64,000 bases of DNA from Bradyrhizobium sp. CSA112. GTDB lineage: Bacteria > Pseudomonadota > Alphaproteobacteria > Rhizobiales > Xanthobacteraceae. A model generated the notes under the pieces. That model worked only from the letters and a program-made list of their open reading frames with translations, did no database searches and was not told where the DNA came from. Shown here in pieces: positions 51,419 through 60,046 of the stretch. The stretch covers positions 31,077-95,076 of the forward strand of contig NZ_JAACFS010000031.1 of the NCBI RefSeq assembly GCF_029051645.1. Direction: 5' to 3'. The position numbers were made by a program, and so were the translations under genes. Position 1 is the stretch's first letter, and each line of letters opens with the position of its first letter.

Positions 51419-52009
51419 ATGGACCGGACCATTCGCCCGCTGGTGATCATTGCGGCCTTTGCCGGCAGTCTGCTGGTCGGGCTCCTGATCATGCTGTGGG
51501 CGCTCGGCGGCTTGCGCACTGTTACGGCGCCGGCGGCGATCGGCGGGCCGTTTCAACTGACCGACCAGGCCGGCCAGACCGTCACCGAGCAGAATTTGAA
51601 GGGCAGGCCGACGCTGATCTTCTTCGGCTTCACCCATTGCCCCGACGTCTGCCCGACCGCGCTGTTCGAGATTTCGGAAGTGCTGAAGGCGATGGGCAAG
51701 GACGCCGACCGCGTCAACGCCTGGTTCGTTTCCGTCGATCCCGAGCGCGACACGGCGGGCGCGATGAAGGACTATCTCTCCAGTTTCGATCCCCATTTGA
51801 AAGGGCTAACTGGCGAGCCCGCGGCGGTGGCAAAGGTGCTTTCCGCCTACCGGGTCTATGCCCGCAAAGTCCCGCTCAAGGACGGCGACTACACCATGGA
51901 CCATACCGCGCTGATCTATCTGATGGATCGCAACGGCAATTTCGTAGCGCCGTTCAACCTGAAACGAAGCCCTGAGGAAGCCGCGAAGGATTTGAAGCGC
52001 TACCTCTGA
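51419..52009 (+). CDS. SCO1/SenC family copper chaperone
   Basis: 196 residues with an N-terminal membrane anchor (about 8-30) and a thioredoxin-like domain. Copper ligands are C74 and C78 (CPDVCP) and the histidine of DYTMDHTALIYL (about 161). SCO proteins deliver copper to the CuA site of cytochrome c oxidase or reduce its cysteines. Single gene between a small membrane protein and a periplasmic binding protein. Confidence 0.93.
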   Translation: MDRTIRPLVIIAAFAGSLLVGLLIMLWALGGLRTVTAPAAIGGPFQLTDQAGQTVTEQNLKGRPTLIFFGFTHCPDVCPTALFEISEVLKAMGKDADRVNAWFVSVDPERDTAGAMKDYLSSFDPHLKGLTGEPAAVAKVLSAYRVYARKVPLKDGDYTMDHTALIYLMDRNGNFVAPFNLKRSPEEAAKDLKRYL

Positions 52010-52102
52010 GCGGTCGCCCGAGGGGTCAAAAGCCGAAAACGGCCCTCGCATCGCAGGCCGGATGGTCTATAAGGCCGTGAATTCCGTAACATATTGCAGA
52101 CG

Positions 52103-53020
52103 ATGCCATATCTTACCGCTCCGTTAACCAATGCAAAACCGCATCGCCCCGTCCGCGCGTGGCTGGTCGGGTTGTCGATCGCGTCAGCGCTGACGGTTTT
52201 CGGCGGCGCTGCGGCGCAGGCGCAAACCCAAACCCGCCCGGCGGTCGAGGCAGCCCCGCAGGCGGTGCCCGGCTTCTGGGACCCGCGGCGGCGCCCGGAC
52301 CGACCGGACATGTCGCGCCTGACCGTGATCCGGTTCCTGACCGAGACTGATTACCCCCCGTTCAACTTCACCGGCCCCGACGGCAATCCCGCGGGCTTCA
52401 ATGTCGATCTGGCGCGTGCGCTGTGCGACGAGATCAAGATTTCCTGCACCGTCCAGATGCGCCGGTTCGAGACGCTGGTCGACGCCATCACCAGCAACCG
52501 TGGCGACGCCATCATCGCCTCGATGGCGGTGACGCCGGCGTTGCGCGCCCGGCTCGATTTCTCCGATCCCTATTACCGCGCGCCGGCCCGTTTCGTGTCC
52601 AGGCGCGACGCCGTGATGCCGGAGATCCGCCCCGAATATCTCGAGGGCAAGAAGGTCGGGGTCATCGGCGGTACCTCGCACGAGGCCTATCTGAAGGCGA
52701 TGTTCACCGACGCCGAGATCAAGTCGTATCCGAACGATGACGCGCTGCGGCTCGCTTTGCGGCGGAGCGAGGTCGACTTCATCTTCGGCGACGCGATCTC
52801 GCTGGCGTTCTGGATCAACGGCACCGATTCAGCCGAATGCTGCGCTTTCTCGGGCGGGCCCTTTGTCGAGAGCCGCTATTTCGGCGAGGGCATCGGCATC
52901 GCCGTCCGCAAAGGCAACGATCTGCTGCGGACTTCGCTGAACTGGGCGTTGTTCCGGCTCTGGGAAAAAGGCCGCTTCACCGATCTGTGGCTGCGGTATT
53001 TTTCCATCAGTCCGTTTTAA
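52103..53020 (+). CDS. Periplasmic substrate-binding protein (SBP_bac_3)
   Basis: 305 residues. Signal peptide (ending AQA), a Pro/Arg-rich linker, then the amino-acid-type binding domain: TDYPPFNFTGPDGNPAGFNVDLA, GDAIIASMAVTPALRARLDFSD and YLEGKKVGVIGGT. Binds a polar amino acid or related ligand. No permease or ATPase genes lie beside it, so it may serve a transporter elsewhere or a signalling role. ATG at 52103 preferred to a TTG nine bases earlier. Confidence 0.85.
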   Translation: MPYLTAPLTNAKPHRPVRAWLVGLSIASALTVFGGAAAQAQTQTRPAVEAAPQAVPGFWDPRRRPDRPDMSRLTVIRFLTETDYPPFNFTGPDGNPAGFNVDLARALCDEIKISCTVQMRRFETLVDAITSNRGDAIIASMAVTPALRARLDFSDPYYRAPARFVSRRDAVMPEIRPEYLEGKKVGVIGGTSHEAYLKAMFTDAEIKSYPNDDALRLALRRSEVDFIFGDAISLAFWINGTDSAECCAFSGGPFVESRYFGEGIGIAVRKGNDLLRTSLNWALFRLWEKGRFTDLWLRYFSISPF

Positions 53021-53036
53021 GAGTTAGTCGATCTGC

Positions 53037-53129
53037 GTAGGGTGGGCAAAGCGAAGCGTGCCCACCATTGGAGACGCAGATCGGTGAGAGATGGTGGGCA
53101 CGGCGCAAGTGCGCCTTTGCCCACCCTAC
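53037..53129. repeat. Intergenic palindromic repeat, family B (copy 5)
   Basis: GTAGGGTGGGCAAAGCG at the left and GCGCCTTTGCCCACCCTAC at the right, with CGTGCCCACCATTG and ATGGTGGGCACG inside. Confidence 0.92.
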
Positions 53130-53203
53130 GGAGTTTCGCCCGTCATTTTGCATTTTGCCTCGGAAGCGCTAGTTTCCGCGGCTTCCGGAGAGAGCCCTAA
53201 TAA

Positions 53204-54847
53204 ATGTCCGTCATTGACCTTGCCTTTAGCCCGAGCGATCTGCGTGCGCTCGCCGAACAATCCAACGCCTGGCCGTTCGAGCAGGCCAAGGCCATTGTCG
53301 CGCGGCTGAAGAAAAATCCGAAGGACGAGGTGCTGTTCGAAACCGGCTACGGTCCGTCGGGGCTGCCGCATATCGGCACCTTCGGCGAGGTCGCGCGTAC
53401 CACCATGGTGCGCCATGCCTTTCGCGTGCTCACCGAGGACAAGATCAAGACGCGCCTGCTCGCCTTCTCCGACGACATGGACGGCCTGCGCAAGGTGCCG
53501 GACAACGTGCCGAACAAGGAGATGCTGGCGTCGCATCTCGGCAAGCCGCTGTCGCGGATACCCGATCCGTTCTCCAATGAGTATCCATCGTTCGGCGCGC
53601 ACAACAATGCGCGGCTGCGAGCATTCCTCGATACGTTCGGCTTCGACTACGAGTTCGCCTCTTCGACCGACTACTACACCTCCGGTCGGTTCGACGCCGC
53701 GCTACTGCGCATGCTGGAACGGCTCGACGCCGTCATGAAGATCATGTTGCCGAGCCTGCGCGAGGAACGTGCTGCGACGTATTCGCCGTTCCTCCCCATC
53801 TGCCCGCGCACCGGCATGGTGCTCTATGTGCCGATCATCGAGCATGACGTGAAGGCCGGAACGGTCTCCTACGACGATCCGGAAACGAAGGAGCGCGTCA
53901 CGCTCCCTGTGACCGGGGGCCATTGCAAGCTGCAATGGAAGCCGGACTGGGCGATGCGCTGGTTCGCGCTCGGCGTCGACTACGAAATGGCCGGCAAGGA
54001 CTTGATCGATTCGGTCAAGCTGTCCGGCAAGATCTGCGCGGCGCTCGGCGGCACGCCGCCGGAGGGCTTTAATTACGAGCTGTTCCTCGACGAGAAGGGC
54101 CAGAAGATTTCGAAGTCGAAGGGCAACGGCCTGACCATCGACGAATGGCTGCGCTATGCCTCGCCGGAATCGCTGTCGCTGTTCATGTACCGCGAGCCGA
54201 AGGCGGCGAAGCGGCTGTATTTCGACGTGATCCCGCGCAATGTCGACGACTACCAGCAATTCCTCGACGGGTTTACGCGGCAGGATCCCAAGCAGCAGCT
54301 CGCCAATCCGGTCTGGCACATTCATTCCGGCAAGCCGCCGAAGGCCGACATGCCCGTCACCTTCCAGCTCTTGCTGACGCTGGTGTCGTCGTCAAACGCG
54401 GAGAATGCCGAAACGCTGTGGGGCTTCATCGGCCGCTACCGTCCCGGCGTGACGCCGCAGACGCATCTGAAGCTGGATGCGATGGTCGGCTACGCCATCA
54501 ACTACTATCGCGACTTCGTGGCGCCGACGAAGCGGTTCCGCGAGCCGACCGACCGCGAGCGCGCCGCGTTGCAGGATCTGCGCGATGCGCTGTCGAACAT
54601 GCCGGCCGGATCATCAGCGGAAGACATCCAGAACGTGGTCTACGAGATCGGCCGCCGCGAGCCGTTTTTGGATCCGGTGAAGAAGGGCAAGGATGGCCGA
54701 CCCGGCGTCTCACTCGACTGGTTCAACATGCTCTACCAGGTGCTGCTCGGCCAGGAGAAGGGCCCGCGCTTCGGCTCGTTTGTCGCGGTCTACGGCGTGA
54801 CCAATGCGATCGCGATGATCGACGGCGCGCTGGCGCGCAGCGCGTAG
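53204..54847 (+). CDS. lysK: Lysyl-tRNA synthetase, class I
   Basis: 547 residues. Class I signatures: HIGH-type GLPHIGTFGE (about 53-62) and KMSKS-type KISKSKGNG (about 302-310). This is the archaeal-type LysRS found in alphaproteobacteria and spirochaetes in place of class II LysS. It charges tRNA-Lys. AGAG lies upstream of the ATG; a family B repeat precedes it and a family A repeat follows, so it is monocistronic. Confidence 0.95.
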   Translation: MSVIDLAFSPSDLRALAEQSNAWPFEQAKAIVARLKKNPKDEVLFETGYGPSGLPHIGTFGEVARTTMVRHAFRVLTEDKIKTRLLAFSDDMDGLRKVPDNVPNKEMLASHLGKPLSRIPDPFSNEYPSFGAHNNARLRAFLDTFGFDYEFASSTDYYTSGRFDAALLRMLERLDAVMKIMLPSLREERAATYSPFLPICPRTGMVLYVPIIEHDVKAGTVSYDDPETKERVTLPVTGGHCKLQWKPDWAMRWFALGVDYEMAGKDLIDSVKLSGKICAALGGTPPEGFNYELFLDEKGQKISKSKGNGLTIDEWLRYASPESLSLFMYREPKAAKRLYFDVIPRNVDDYQQFLDGFTRQDPKQQLANPVWHIHSGKPPKADMPVTFQLLLTLVSSSNAENAETLWGFIGRYRPGVTPQTHLKLDAMVGYAINYYRDFVAPTKRFREPTDRERAALQDLRDALSNMPAGSSAEDIQNVVYEIGRREPFLDPVKKGKDGRPGVSLDWFNMLYQVLLGQEKGPRFGSFVAVYGVTNAIAMIDGALARSA

Positions 54848-54859
54848 CTCTCTCCATCG

Positions 54860-54999
54860 TCGTCCCGGCCCTTATGCGCAATTGCGCATCAGGAGCCGGG
54901 ACCCATAACCACAGCTCTGCGTGTTCGGAAAAGCTAAGGCCACATCCGATGTCGCAATGAACATCAGTGGTTATGGGTCCCTGCGTTCGCAGGGACGAC
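54860..54999. repeat. Intergenic palindromic repeat, family A (copy 8)
   Basis: Left end GTCCCGGCCCTTATGCGCAA with CATCAGGAGCCGGGACCCAT; right arm TATGGGTCCCTGCGTTCGC. The left arm differs from other copies, as in copy 2. Lies between convergent lysK and carbonic anhydrase genes. Confidence 0.82.
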
Positions 55000-55007
55000 A
55001 GTGCCGC

Positions 55008-55763
55008 TCAAACCGACTGCAGCACGTAGCGGCGATTGTCCTTCTGCGGCGGGCGGGCATTCATCGGATAGAGCTTTGCAAAGCTGGCCACATCGCTTGC
55101 AGCGACCTGCATCGGGGTGGTCAGTACCAGCCATTCGACCACCTCCGAGCAGGGCGGCGTCGTCAGCGATCCCGAATAGCGGTAGTAGCCGAGCTTGTCC
55201 GGCAACAGGCCGTTCGGATTGATGCTGCTATCGGCCTTTACCGCCGGGCCTTCCTTCGCCGGCATCGCGGCGATGATCTTCGCGAAGGTCGCGTTCGGCT
55301 TTCCTTCCGCCAGCAGCACGCCGACCACGGCGAGCGCGCCGGAATCGGCGCGGTGCACGAAATGCGCCTCCATGGGAAAGTTCTTGCCGCCGATCAGATG
55401 TTCGCTTGGGCGGTGAAAGTGCACCTGCAGGAGCTTGTAGGAGACATCGCCGAGCTTCAGCGTTGAGTCCCCGGTGAAATTGAGCTGAATGGTGTGGCCG
55501 TTGTTGACGATGGCATCAGCCGTCTTGCCCCAGGAAATCTTCAATGCCGGAAGCCGGGACTTGATGGTCGTGGCGATATCGATTGGCGATTGCTGCGCAC
55601 CGAGCGAGCAGGCCTTGTTGGCGGCGTCGAGGTCGCCCCATTTTGCCGGGCCGCCGGTGCCCTCGTAACTCCAGTGAGCGCCTTCCGCGGCAAAGCCCGT
55701 GGTCGTGCATACCGGGCAGATCGCCAGCCCGGCCAGCGCCTTCAATAGATTTCGTCGGTCCAT
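55008..55763 (-). CDS. Alpha-type carbonic anhydrase, exported
   Basis: 251 residues. Signal peptide starting MDRRNLLKALAGLAI, with a twin-arginine-like RR motif. The mature part has QQSPIDI, the zinc-ligand pattern HFHRPSEH and EAHFVH, and YSGSLTTPPCSEVVEW. It interconverts CO2 and bicarbonate in the periplasm. Start at 55763 has GGGGG upstream; upstream codons are not conserved. Tat export is inferred from the signal. Confidence 0.93.
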   Translation of the reverse strand: MDRRNLLKALAGLAICPVCTTTGFAAEGAHWSYEGTGGPAKWGDLDAANKACSLGAQQSPIDIATTIKSRLPALKISWGKTADAIVNNGHTIQLNFTGDSTLKLGDVSYKLLQVHFHRPSEHLIGGKNFPMEAHFVHRADSGALAVVGVLLAEGKPNATFAKIIAAMPAKEGPAVKADSSINPNGLLPDKLGYYRYSGSLTTPPCSEVVEWLVLTTPMQVAASDVASFAKLYPMNARPPQKDNRRYVLQSV

Positions 55764-56023
55764 TTGAGCCCCCAAAAATGTGACGCTCGGCACTAGCCGA
55801 TTCGGGTGACCGCGTAAGCTGAAAACTCCGATCATGGTTGCGGGAGGGTAATCTGGCGGCCGCAGCGGCTCGGGCCGGCCGCTGATGCCCTCGCAAACCG
55901 GGATGGCAGGCCCGCCGCAATTTCAACCGCGGCCTGCGTCGGATTGCGCTACACTTAAGTGCATAACAGCCGGCAAAGCCCCCGGCCGAGGGGCAGGCAA
56001 CACAGCGGACAGGGAGAAAGCTC

Positions 56024-56800
56024 ATGCAGTTCAGGGTTTCGCCGAAGACGCTCAGCGAGTACAGCGCCGAGGAATGGCAGGCGCGGGTCGATCTCGCAGC
56101 CGCGCACCGGCTGGCTTTCATCCAGGGATTTTCCGAAGGCATCTTTAACCATCTGACCTTCGTGGTGCCGGGCAAGAGCGATCGCTACTACCAGATCCCG
56201 TTCGGCACGCATTGGTCCGAGGTCACGGCGTCCTGCTTCATGGAAGTCGGCATCGACGATGGTGAGGTCAAACGCGGTGAAGGCGAGGTCGAGCGCTCCT
56301 GCTATTGCATCCACGCGCCGATCCACAAGGCGCAGGCGAAGGCGGTGTTTCACACCCACATGCCGCATGCCAGCGCGCTGACGCGGCTCGAAGACCCCCG
56401 CATCAAGGAGATCGGCCAGACCGAGGTCGGGCTGTCGGGCGCCATCGCCTATGACGACGAATATACCGGCCCGGCGCTCGATCCCGCCGAAGGCGCGCGG
56501 CTCGCAAAAGTCATCGGCGACAAGACCGTGCTTTTCATGGCCAATCACGGCATCTCCACCGTCGGCGCCACCGTCGCAGAAGCCTATGACATGCTGTACT
56601 ACGTCGAGCGCGCCGCCCAGGTGCAGATCTACGCGATGTGGACCGGGCAGAAGCTGAAACAGCTTCCTGCGCCTGTGGTGGAGAAAACCAAGCGCGATTA
56701 CAAGGACGAGCATCTCTACAAAGGCCCGACCCCGGCCCAGCGGCATTTTGATGCCTTGAAGCGGATGCTGGACCGGAAGGAGCCCGACTACGCGACGTAG
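56024..56800 (+). CDS. Class II aldolase/adducin family protein
   Basis: 258 residues. Zinc-binding motifs of the fold are visible as FHTHMPHASALTR and FMANHGISTVG; the N-terminal RLAFIQGFSEGIFNHLTFVV is typical. Family members include fuculose-phosphate aldolase and decarboxylases; this subgroup lacks a defined substrate. AGGGAGAAAG precedes the ATG. Single gene followed by a family D repeat. Confidence 0.88.
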   Translation: MQFRVSPKTLSEYSAEEWQARVDLAAAHRLAFIQGFSEGIFNHLTFVVPGKSDRYYQIPFGTHWSEVTASCFMEVGIDDGEVKRGEGEVERSCYCIHAPIHKAQAKAVFHTHMPHASALTRLEDPRIKEIGQTEVGLSGAIAYDDEYTGPALDPAEGARLAKVIGDKTVLFMANHGISTVGATVAEAYDMLYYVERAAQVQIYAMWTGQKLKQLPAPVVEKTKRDYKDEHLYKGPTPAQRHFDALKRMLDRKEPDYAT

Positions 56801-56806
56801 CGCGCT

Positions 56807-56952
56807 TCTTCCCTTCTCCCCTTGTGGGAGAAGGTGGATAGCTGACGCGCAGCGGCAGCGAGCCGGATGAGGGGTTCTCTCCGCGGAGACAGACCCCTCA
56901 TCCGCCTCCGCTTCGCTCCGGCACCTTCTCCCACAAGGGGAGGAGGGAGGGG
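56807..56952. repeat. Intergenic palindromic repeat, family D (copy 1)
   Basis: CTTCTCCCCTTGTGGGAGAA with GGATGAGGGG at the left; CCCCTCATCCG with TTCTCCCACAAGGGGAGG at the right. Another copy lies at 59901-60034, and a related element at 63934-63975. Confidence 0.85.
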
Positions 56953-56966
56953 CCGCGCCCGATTCC

Positions 56967-57470
56967 TCAGCCCGCCGCTCTGACCTCATCTGCAAATCGG
57001 TGCCAGATTTCCGGGCGCCAGCTTCCATTGGCTGCGCCCGAGGTCGATGGCAAGATCCACACCCTGGTATCGCCGATCAGATCACACTGCTCGCCATAGT
57101 CTCGCTTGCCGTCGAAGAATTTCTGCCCGGCTGTCTTGCTGGTGAATGCAAGGAATTGCGGACGAAATGTTGTGATTGCATTGCTCAGCCGGACGCGATC
57201 CGCCGCCGTCAGTTTGGGAAGCGTGGCGCGGTCCATTCCCGCACCCGCTTTCACGAGATCAGTCAGGCCGATGCCATGGTGCAGCAGGCTGCGATATTGA
57301 TGCGGCCGCAGCGGCTCCGGCGTCAGCCCCGTTTCGTGCAGGATCTTCCAGAACTTGTTTTGCCGGTGCGCGTAGTAGGCCCGCTCGGCGGCGGACGTCG
57401 TCCCTGCGGCGGTTCCGCACAACACGATGCGAAGGGAATGTTGCAGCAGGTCGCTCAGCACGTCCGTCAC
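56967..57470 (-). CDS. Uracil/mismatch-specific DNA glycosylase, divergent
   Basis: 167 residues, Mug/TDG-like. LRIVLCGTAAGTTSAAERAY aligns with the Mug N-terminal motif GINPG, but reads GTAAG, so the usual catalytic Asn position is Ala. The C-terminal WILPSTSGAANGSW matches the Mug VLPNTSG loop. Thus a UDG-superfamily enzyme with an altered active site. The GTG at 57470 gives a Mug-like N-terminus; a GTG at 57497 would overlap the neighbouring gene. Follows the S24 gene closely, so both may respond to DNA damage. Confidence 0.8.
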   Translation of the reverse strand: MTDVLSDLLQHSLRIVLCGTAAGTTSAAERAYYAHRQNKFWKILHETGLTPEPLRPHQYRSLLHHGIGLTDLVKAGAGMDRATLPKLTAADRVRLSNAITTFRPQFLAFTSKTAGQKFFDGKRDYGEQCDLIGDTRVWILPSTSGAANGSWRPEIWHRFADEVRAAG

Positions 57471-57481
57471 GGCGCGACAGC

Positions 57482-58135
57482 CTACTGGCTCGCCCACACG
57501 ATCCTTGCGATCCAGGCGATATCGTCGGCGTCCAGCGTACGATCGGCCTGTGCCGGGTTGAGCGACTGCAGTTCCAGCGTCTTGGTGGTCCGGCGCTTCA
57601 ATTCCTTGACCATCACTTCGCCGCCTGACGTTTTCAGCACCACGCGGTCGCCGCGCCTGATCGCCGTGCCCGGCGACACCACGATGATGTCGCCGTCGCG
57701 ATAGGTCGGCTTCATCGAATCGCCCGAGATCTCGAGCGCGTAGGCATGCTCGTCGCTGGCCGACGGCAGCGCCACCTCGTCCCAGCCACGGCCGGAGGGA
57801 AAGCCGCTCTCGTCGAAATAGCCGCCGCTGCCGGCCTGCGCCAGGGCGAGCAGCGGCACCGATTGCAGACCGCGCGCGCCGTCGCCGATCAACTGCACGA
57901 AAGTGTCGATCGACGAATTGGTGGCGGCCAGCGCCTTGGATACCGATTCCGTCGACGGCCAGCGCTCGCGGCCGTCACCGGTGATGCGCTTGGATTTGTT
58001 GAAGGTGGTGGGGTCGAGGCCGGCACGCTTGGCGAGGCCCGAGGGCGACATGCCGGCGCGTTCGGCCAACCGGTCGAGCGCGGTCCAGACCTGGTTATGG
58101 GTCAGAATCCGGTGCGCCTTGGAATGTCTCGCCAT
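57482..58135 (-). CDS. S24-family (LexA/CI-like) repressor protein
   Basis: 217 residues. N-terminal helix-turn-helix (about 14-50, AERAGMSPSGLAKRAGLDP) and a C-terminal peptidase S24 domain with serine in EISGDSMKP and lysine in VVLKTSGGEVMVKEL. It may self-cleave in the presence of RecA filament, as LexA and phage CI do. No other phage genes are near. It precedes the glycosylase gene by about 11 bases and is probably in the same transcript. Confidence 0.88.
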   Translation of the reverse strand: MARHSKAHRILTHNQVWTALDRLAERAGMSPSGLAKRAGLDPTTFNKSKRITGDGRERWPSTESVSKALAATNSSIDTFVQLIGDGARGLQSVPLLALAQAGSGGYFDESGFPSGRGWDEVALPSASDEHAYALEISGDSMKPTYRDGDIIVVSPGTAIRRGDRVVLKTSGGEVMVKELKRRTTKTLELQSLNPAQADRTLDADDIAWIARIVWASQ

Positions 58136-58205
58136 CGAAAGCCCTGAATCGGTCTAGGAATTATTGCCTCATCCAGTCGGCTAGCGCAAATCTTGCGTAG
58201 CGTTT

Positions 58206-58316
58206 GCCAGCGAAGCATGCCCTCGGACTTGATCCGGGGGTGGACAGCGGTTCGCGTGAAGAAAACGCGTCAAAACAAGAGATTGGCGCCCGGTTCTGAT
58301 CGAATCAGAACCGAAC
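58206..58316. repeat. Intergenic repeat with palindrome, family H
   Basis: GAAAACGCGTCAAAACAAGA followed by CGGTTCTGAT-CGA-ATCAGAACCG (58291-58313), a perfect 10-base inverted repeat. I recognise the combination from Rhizobiales intergenic regions. It fills most of the roughly 300-base gap between the S24 gene and DUF952. Confidence 0.7.
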
Positions 58317-58434
58317 ATGCGCTGCGCCTGCCGCAGCGGCGCTTGAGTTAGCGGCCTGCCGCCTTTACGGTCGGCGGCCACCCCGGCCATTTCCGGGAAA
58401 ATCCCAAGAGACTCAAGCGACAAGCCGGAACGCC

Positions 58435-58779
58435 GTGCCGACCATTTATAAAATCACTTCCGCCTCGGCTTGGCGCGAGGCCGAGCGGCAGGGCGTCTAT
58501 CGCGGCAGTGCAGACGATCTGCGCGACGGCTTCATTCATTTCTCCACGGCGTCCCAGGTCGCCGAGACGGCGCGAAAGCATTATTTCGGCCAGAAGGGCC
58601 TATTCCTGGTCGCGGTCGACGCGGAGGCGCTCGGCGATGCGTTGCGCTGGGAGCCTTCGCGCAACGACGAACTGTTCCCGCATCTCTACGGCGAGCTTGA
58701 TCTCGGCGCGGTAACCGCGATCCTCGACATGCGGGCGCGGTCCGATGGCTCTCACGATATTCCGGAGCTCACGCCGTGA
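58435..58779 (+). CDS. DUF952 protein
   Basis: 114 residues: IYKITSASAWREAERQGVYR, GFIHFSTASQVAETARKHY and FPHLYGELDL are the conserved DUF952 blocks, a fold seen near ADP-ribosyltransferase-like proteins. Start is a GTG. Its stop overlaps the pyrD GTG (GTGA), so it is cotranslated with pyrD. Function unknown. Confidence 0.88.
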   Translation: MPTIYKITSASAWREAERQGVYRGSADDLRDGFIHFSTASQVAETARKHYFGQKGLFLVAVDAEALGDALRWEPSRNDELFPHLYGELDLGAVTAILDMRARSDGSHDIPELTP

Positions 58780-59873
58780 TCCGCGCCTTCGACGCCTTTT
58801 CGCTGCCGCTGCTGCGCTGGTTCGATCCGGAAGACGCGCATCGCATGGCGATCCAGGGCCTGCGGCTGCTGCCGCCGGTCAGGCCGCGGGCCGACGACCA
58901 CAAGCTGGCAGTGCGCGCCTTCGGCCTGAACTTTCCCAATCCGATCGGCATGGCCGCGGGCTTCGACAAGAGCGCAGAGGTGCCCGATGCGCTGCTCAGG
59001 CTCGGCTTCGGCTTCGTTGAAATCGGCACCGTGACACCGAAGCCGCAGGGCGGCAATCCACGGCCACGGCTGTTTCGCCTCGAGCGGGATGAAGCCGTGA
59101 TCAACCGCATGGGATTCAACAATGACGGCGCAGAGGCTGCGCTGCGCCGGCTTGCGGCGCGCGCCCACCATGGCGGAATCGTCGGCATCAATGTCGGGGC
59201 CAACAAAGATTCGTCCGACCGCGTCGCCGATTACGTCAAGCTGATCGAGACGTTTGCGCCGGTTGCGAGCTATTTCACCGTCAACGTCTCCTCGCCGAAC
59301 ACGCCCGGCCTGCGCAACCTGCAGCAAGCGGCGGCGCTCGATGAACTCCTCGCCAAGGTGATCGATGCGCGCGAGCGGGTGCGCAGGAATGCCGGCGATT
59401 CACCGGTGCTGCTCAAGATCGCGCCGGACCTGAGTTTGGCCGAACTCGACGACGTCGTGCACATCGCGCGCTCGCGCCGGGTCGACGGCATGATCGTTGC
59501 CAATACCACGCTGGCGCGTCCCGCGACCTTGCGCGAACAGGCGAGAGCGAAAGAGCAGGGCGGATTGTCGGGGCGGCCGCTGTTCCGGCTGTCGACACGC
59601 ATGGTGGCCGAGACCTATGTCCGCACCGAAGGCGCGTTTCCATTGATCGGCGTCGGCGGCATCGATTCCGGCGGCGCCGCGCTGACGAAAATCCGCGCCG
59701 GCGCCAGCCTGATCCAGCTCTATTCGTCACTGGTCTACAAGGGCCTCGGGCTGGTGGACGACATCAAGAACGATCTTGCCTCGACCTTGCTGCGCACCGG
59801 GCGCGACTCGCTGTCGGAGATCGTCGGCGCGGATGCTGCGACGATCACCGCCGAGGACTGGCCGGTGGTGTAG
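58776..59873 (+). CDS. pyrD: Dihydroorotate dehydrogenase (quinone)
   Basis: 365 residues, class 2 DHODH with N-terminal membrane-associating helices (FDAFSLPLLRWFDPEDAHRM). GLNFPNPIGMAAGFDKSAEV, NRMGFNN, INVGANKD, NVSSPNTPGLR and GVGGIDSGGAALTKIRAGA are characteristic. Oxidises dihydroorotate to orotate with quinone as acceptor. Starts at GTG inside the DUF952 stop. Followed by a family D repeat. Confidence 0.95.
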   Translation: MIRAFDAFSLPLLRWFDPEDAHRMAIQGLRLLPPVRPRADDHKLAVRAFGLNFPNPIGMAAGFDKSAEVPDALLRLGFGFVEIGTVTPKPQGGNPRPRLFRLERDEAVINRMGFNNDGAEAALRRLAARAHHGGIVGINVGANKDSSDRVADYVKLIETFAPVASYFTVNVSSPNTPGLRNLQQAAALDELLAKVIDARERVRRNAGDSPVLLKIAPDLSLAELDDVVHIARSRRVDGMIVANTTLARPATLREQARAKEQGGLSGRPLFRLSTRMVAETYVRTEGAFPLIGVGGIDSGGAALTKIRAGASLIQLYSSLVYKGLGLVDDIKNDLASTLLRTGRDSLSEIVGADAATITAEDWPVV

Positions 59874-59900
59874 GGGCGCGCGTAAGCTCGTATTAAGTTA

Positions 59901-60034
59901 CCTCGCCCCGCTCTTCGCGGGGAGAGGTCGGCGCGAAGCGCCGGGTGAGGGGAGCCGCCGCATACTCAGCTCCATCGAATTCGCGGAGACAGCCCCTCAC
60001 TCCGACCCTCTCCCCGCAAGAGCGGGGCGAGGGA
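59901..60034. repeat. Intergenic palindromic repeat, family D (copy 2)
   Basis: CCTCGCCCCGCTCTTCGCGG with GGTGAGGGG at the left; CCCCTCACTCCGACCC then CTCTCCCCGCAAGAGCGGGG at the right. Lies between convergent pyrD and MATE genes. Confidence 0.85.
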
Positions 60035-60046
60035 GAAGCAAGTCCG

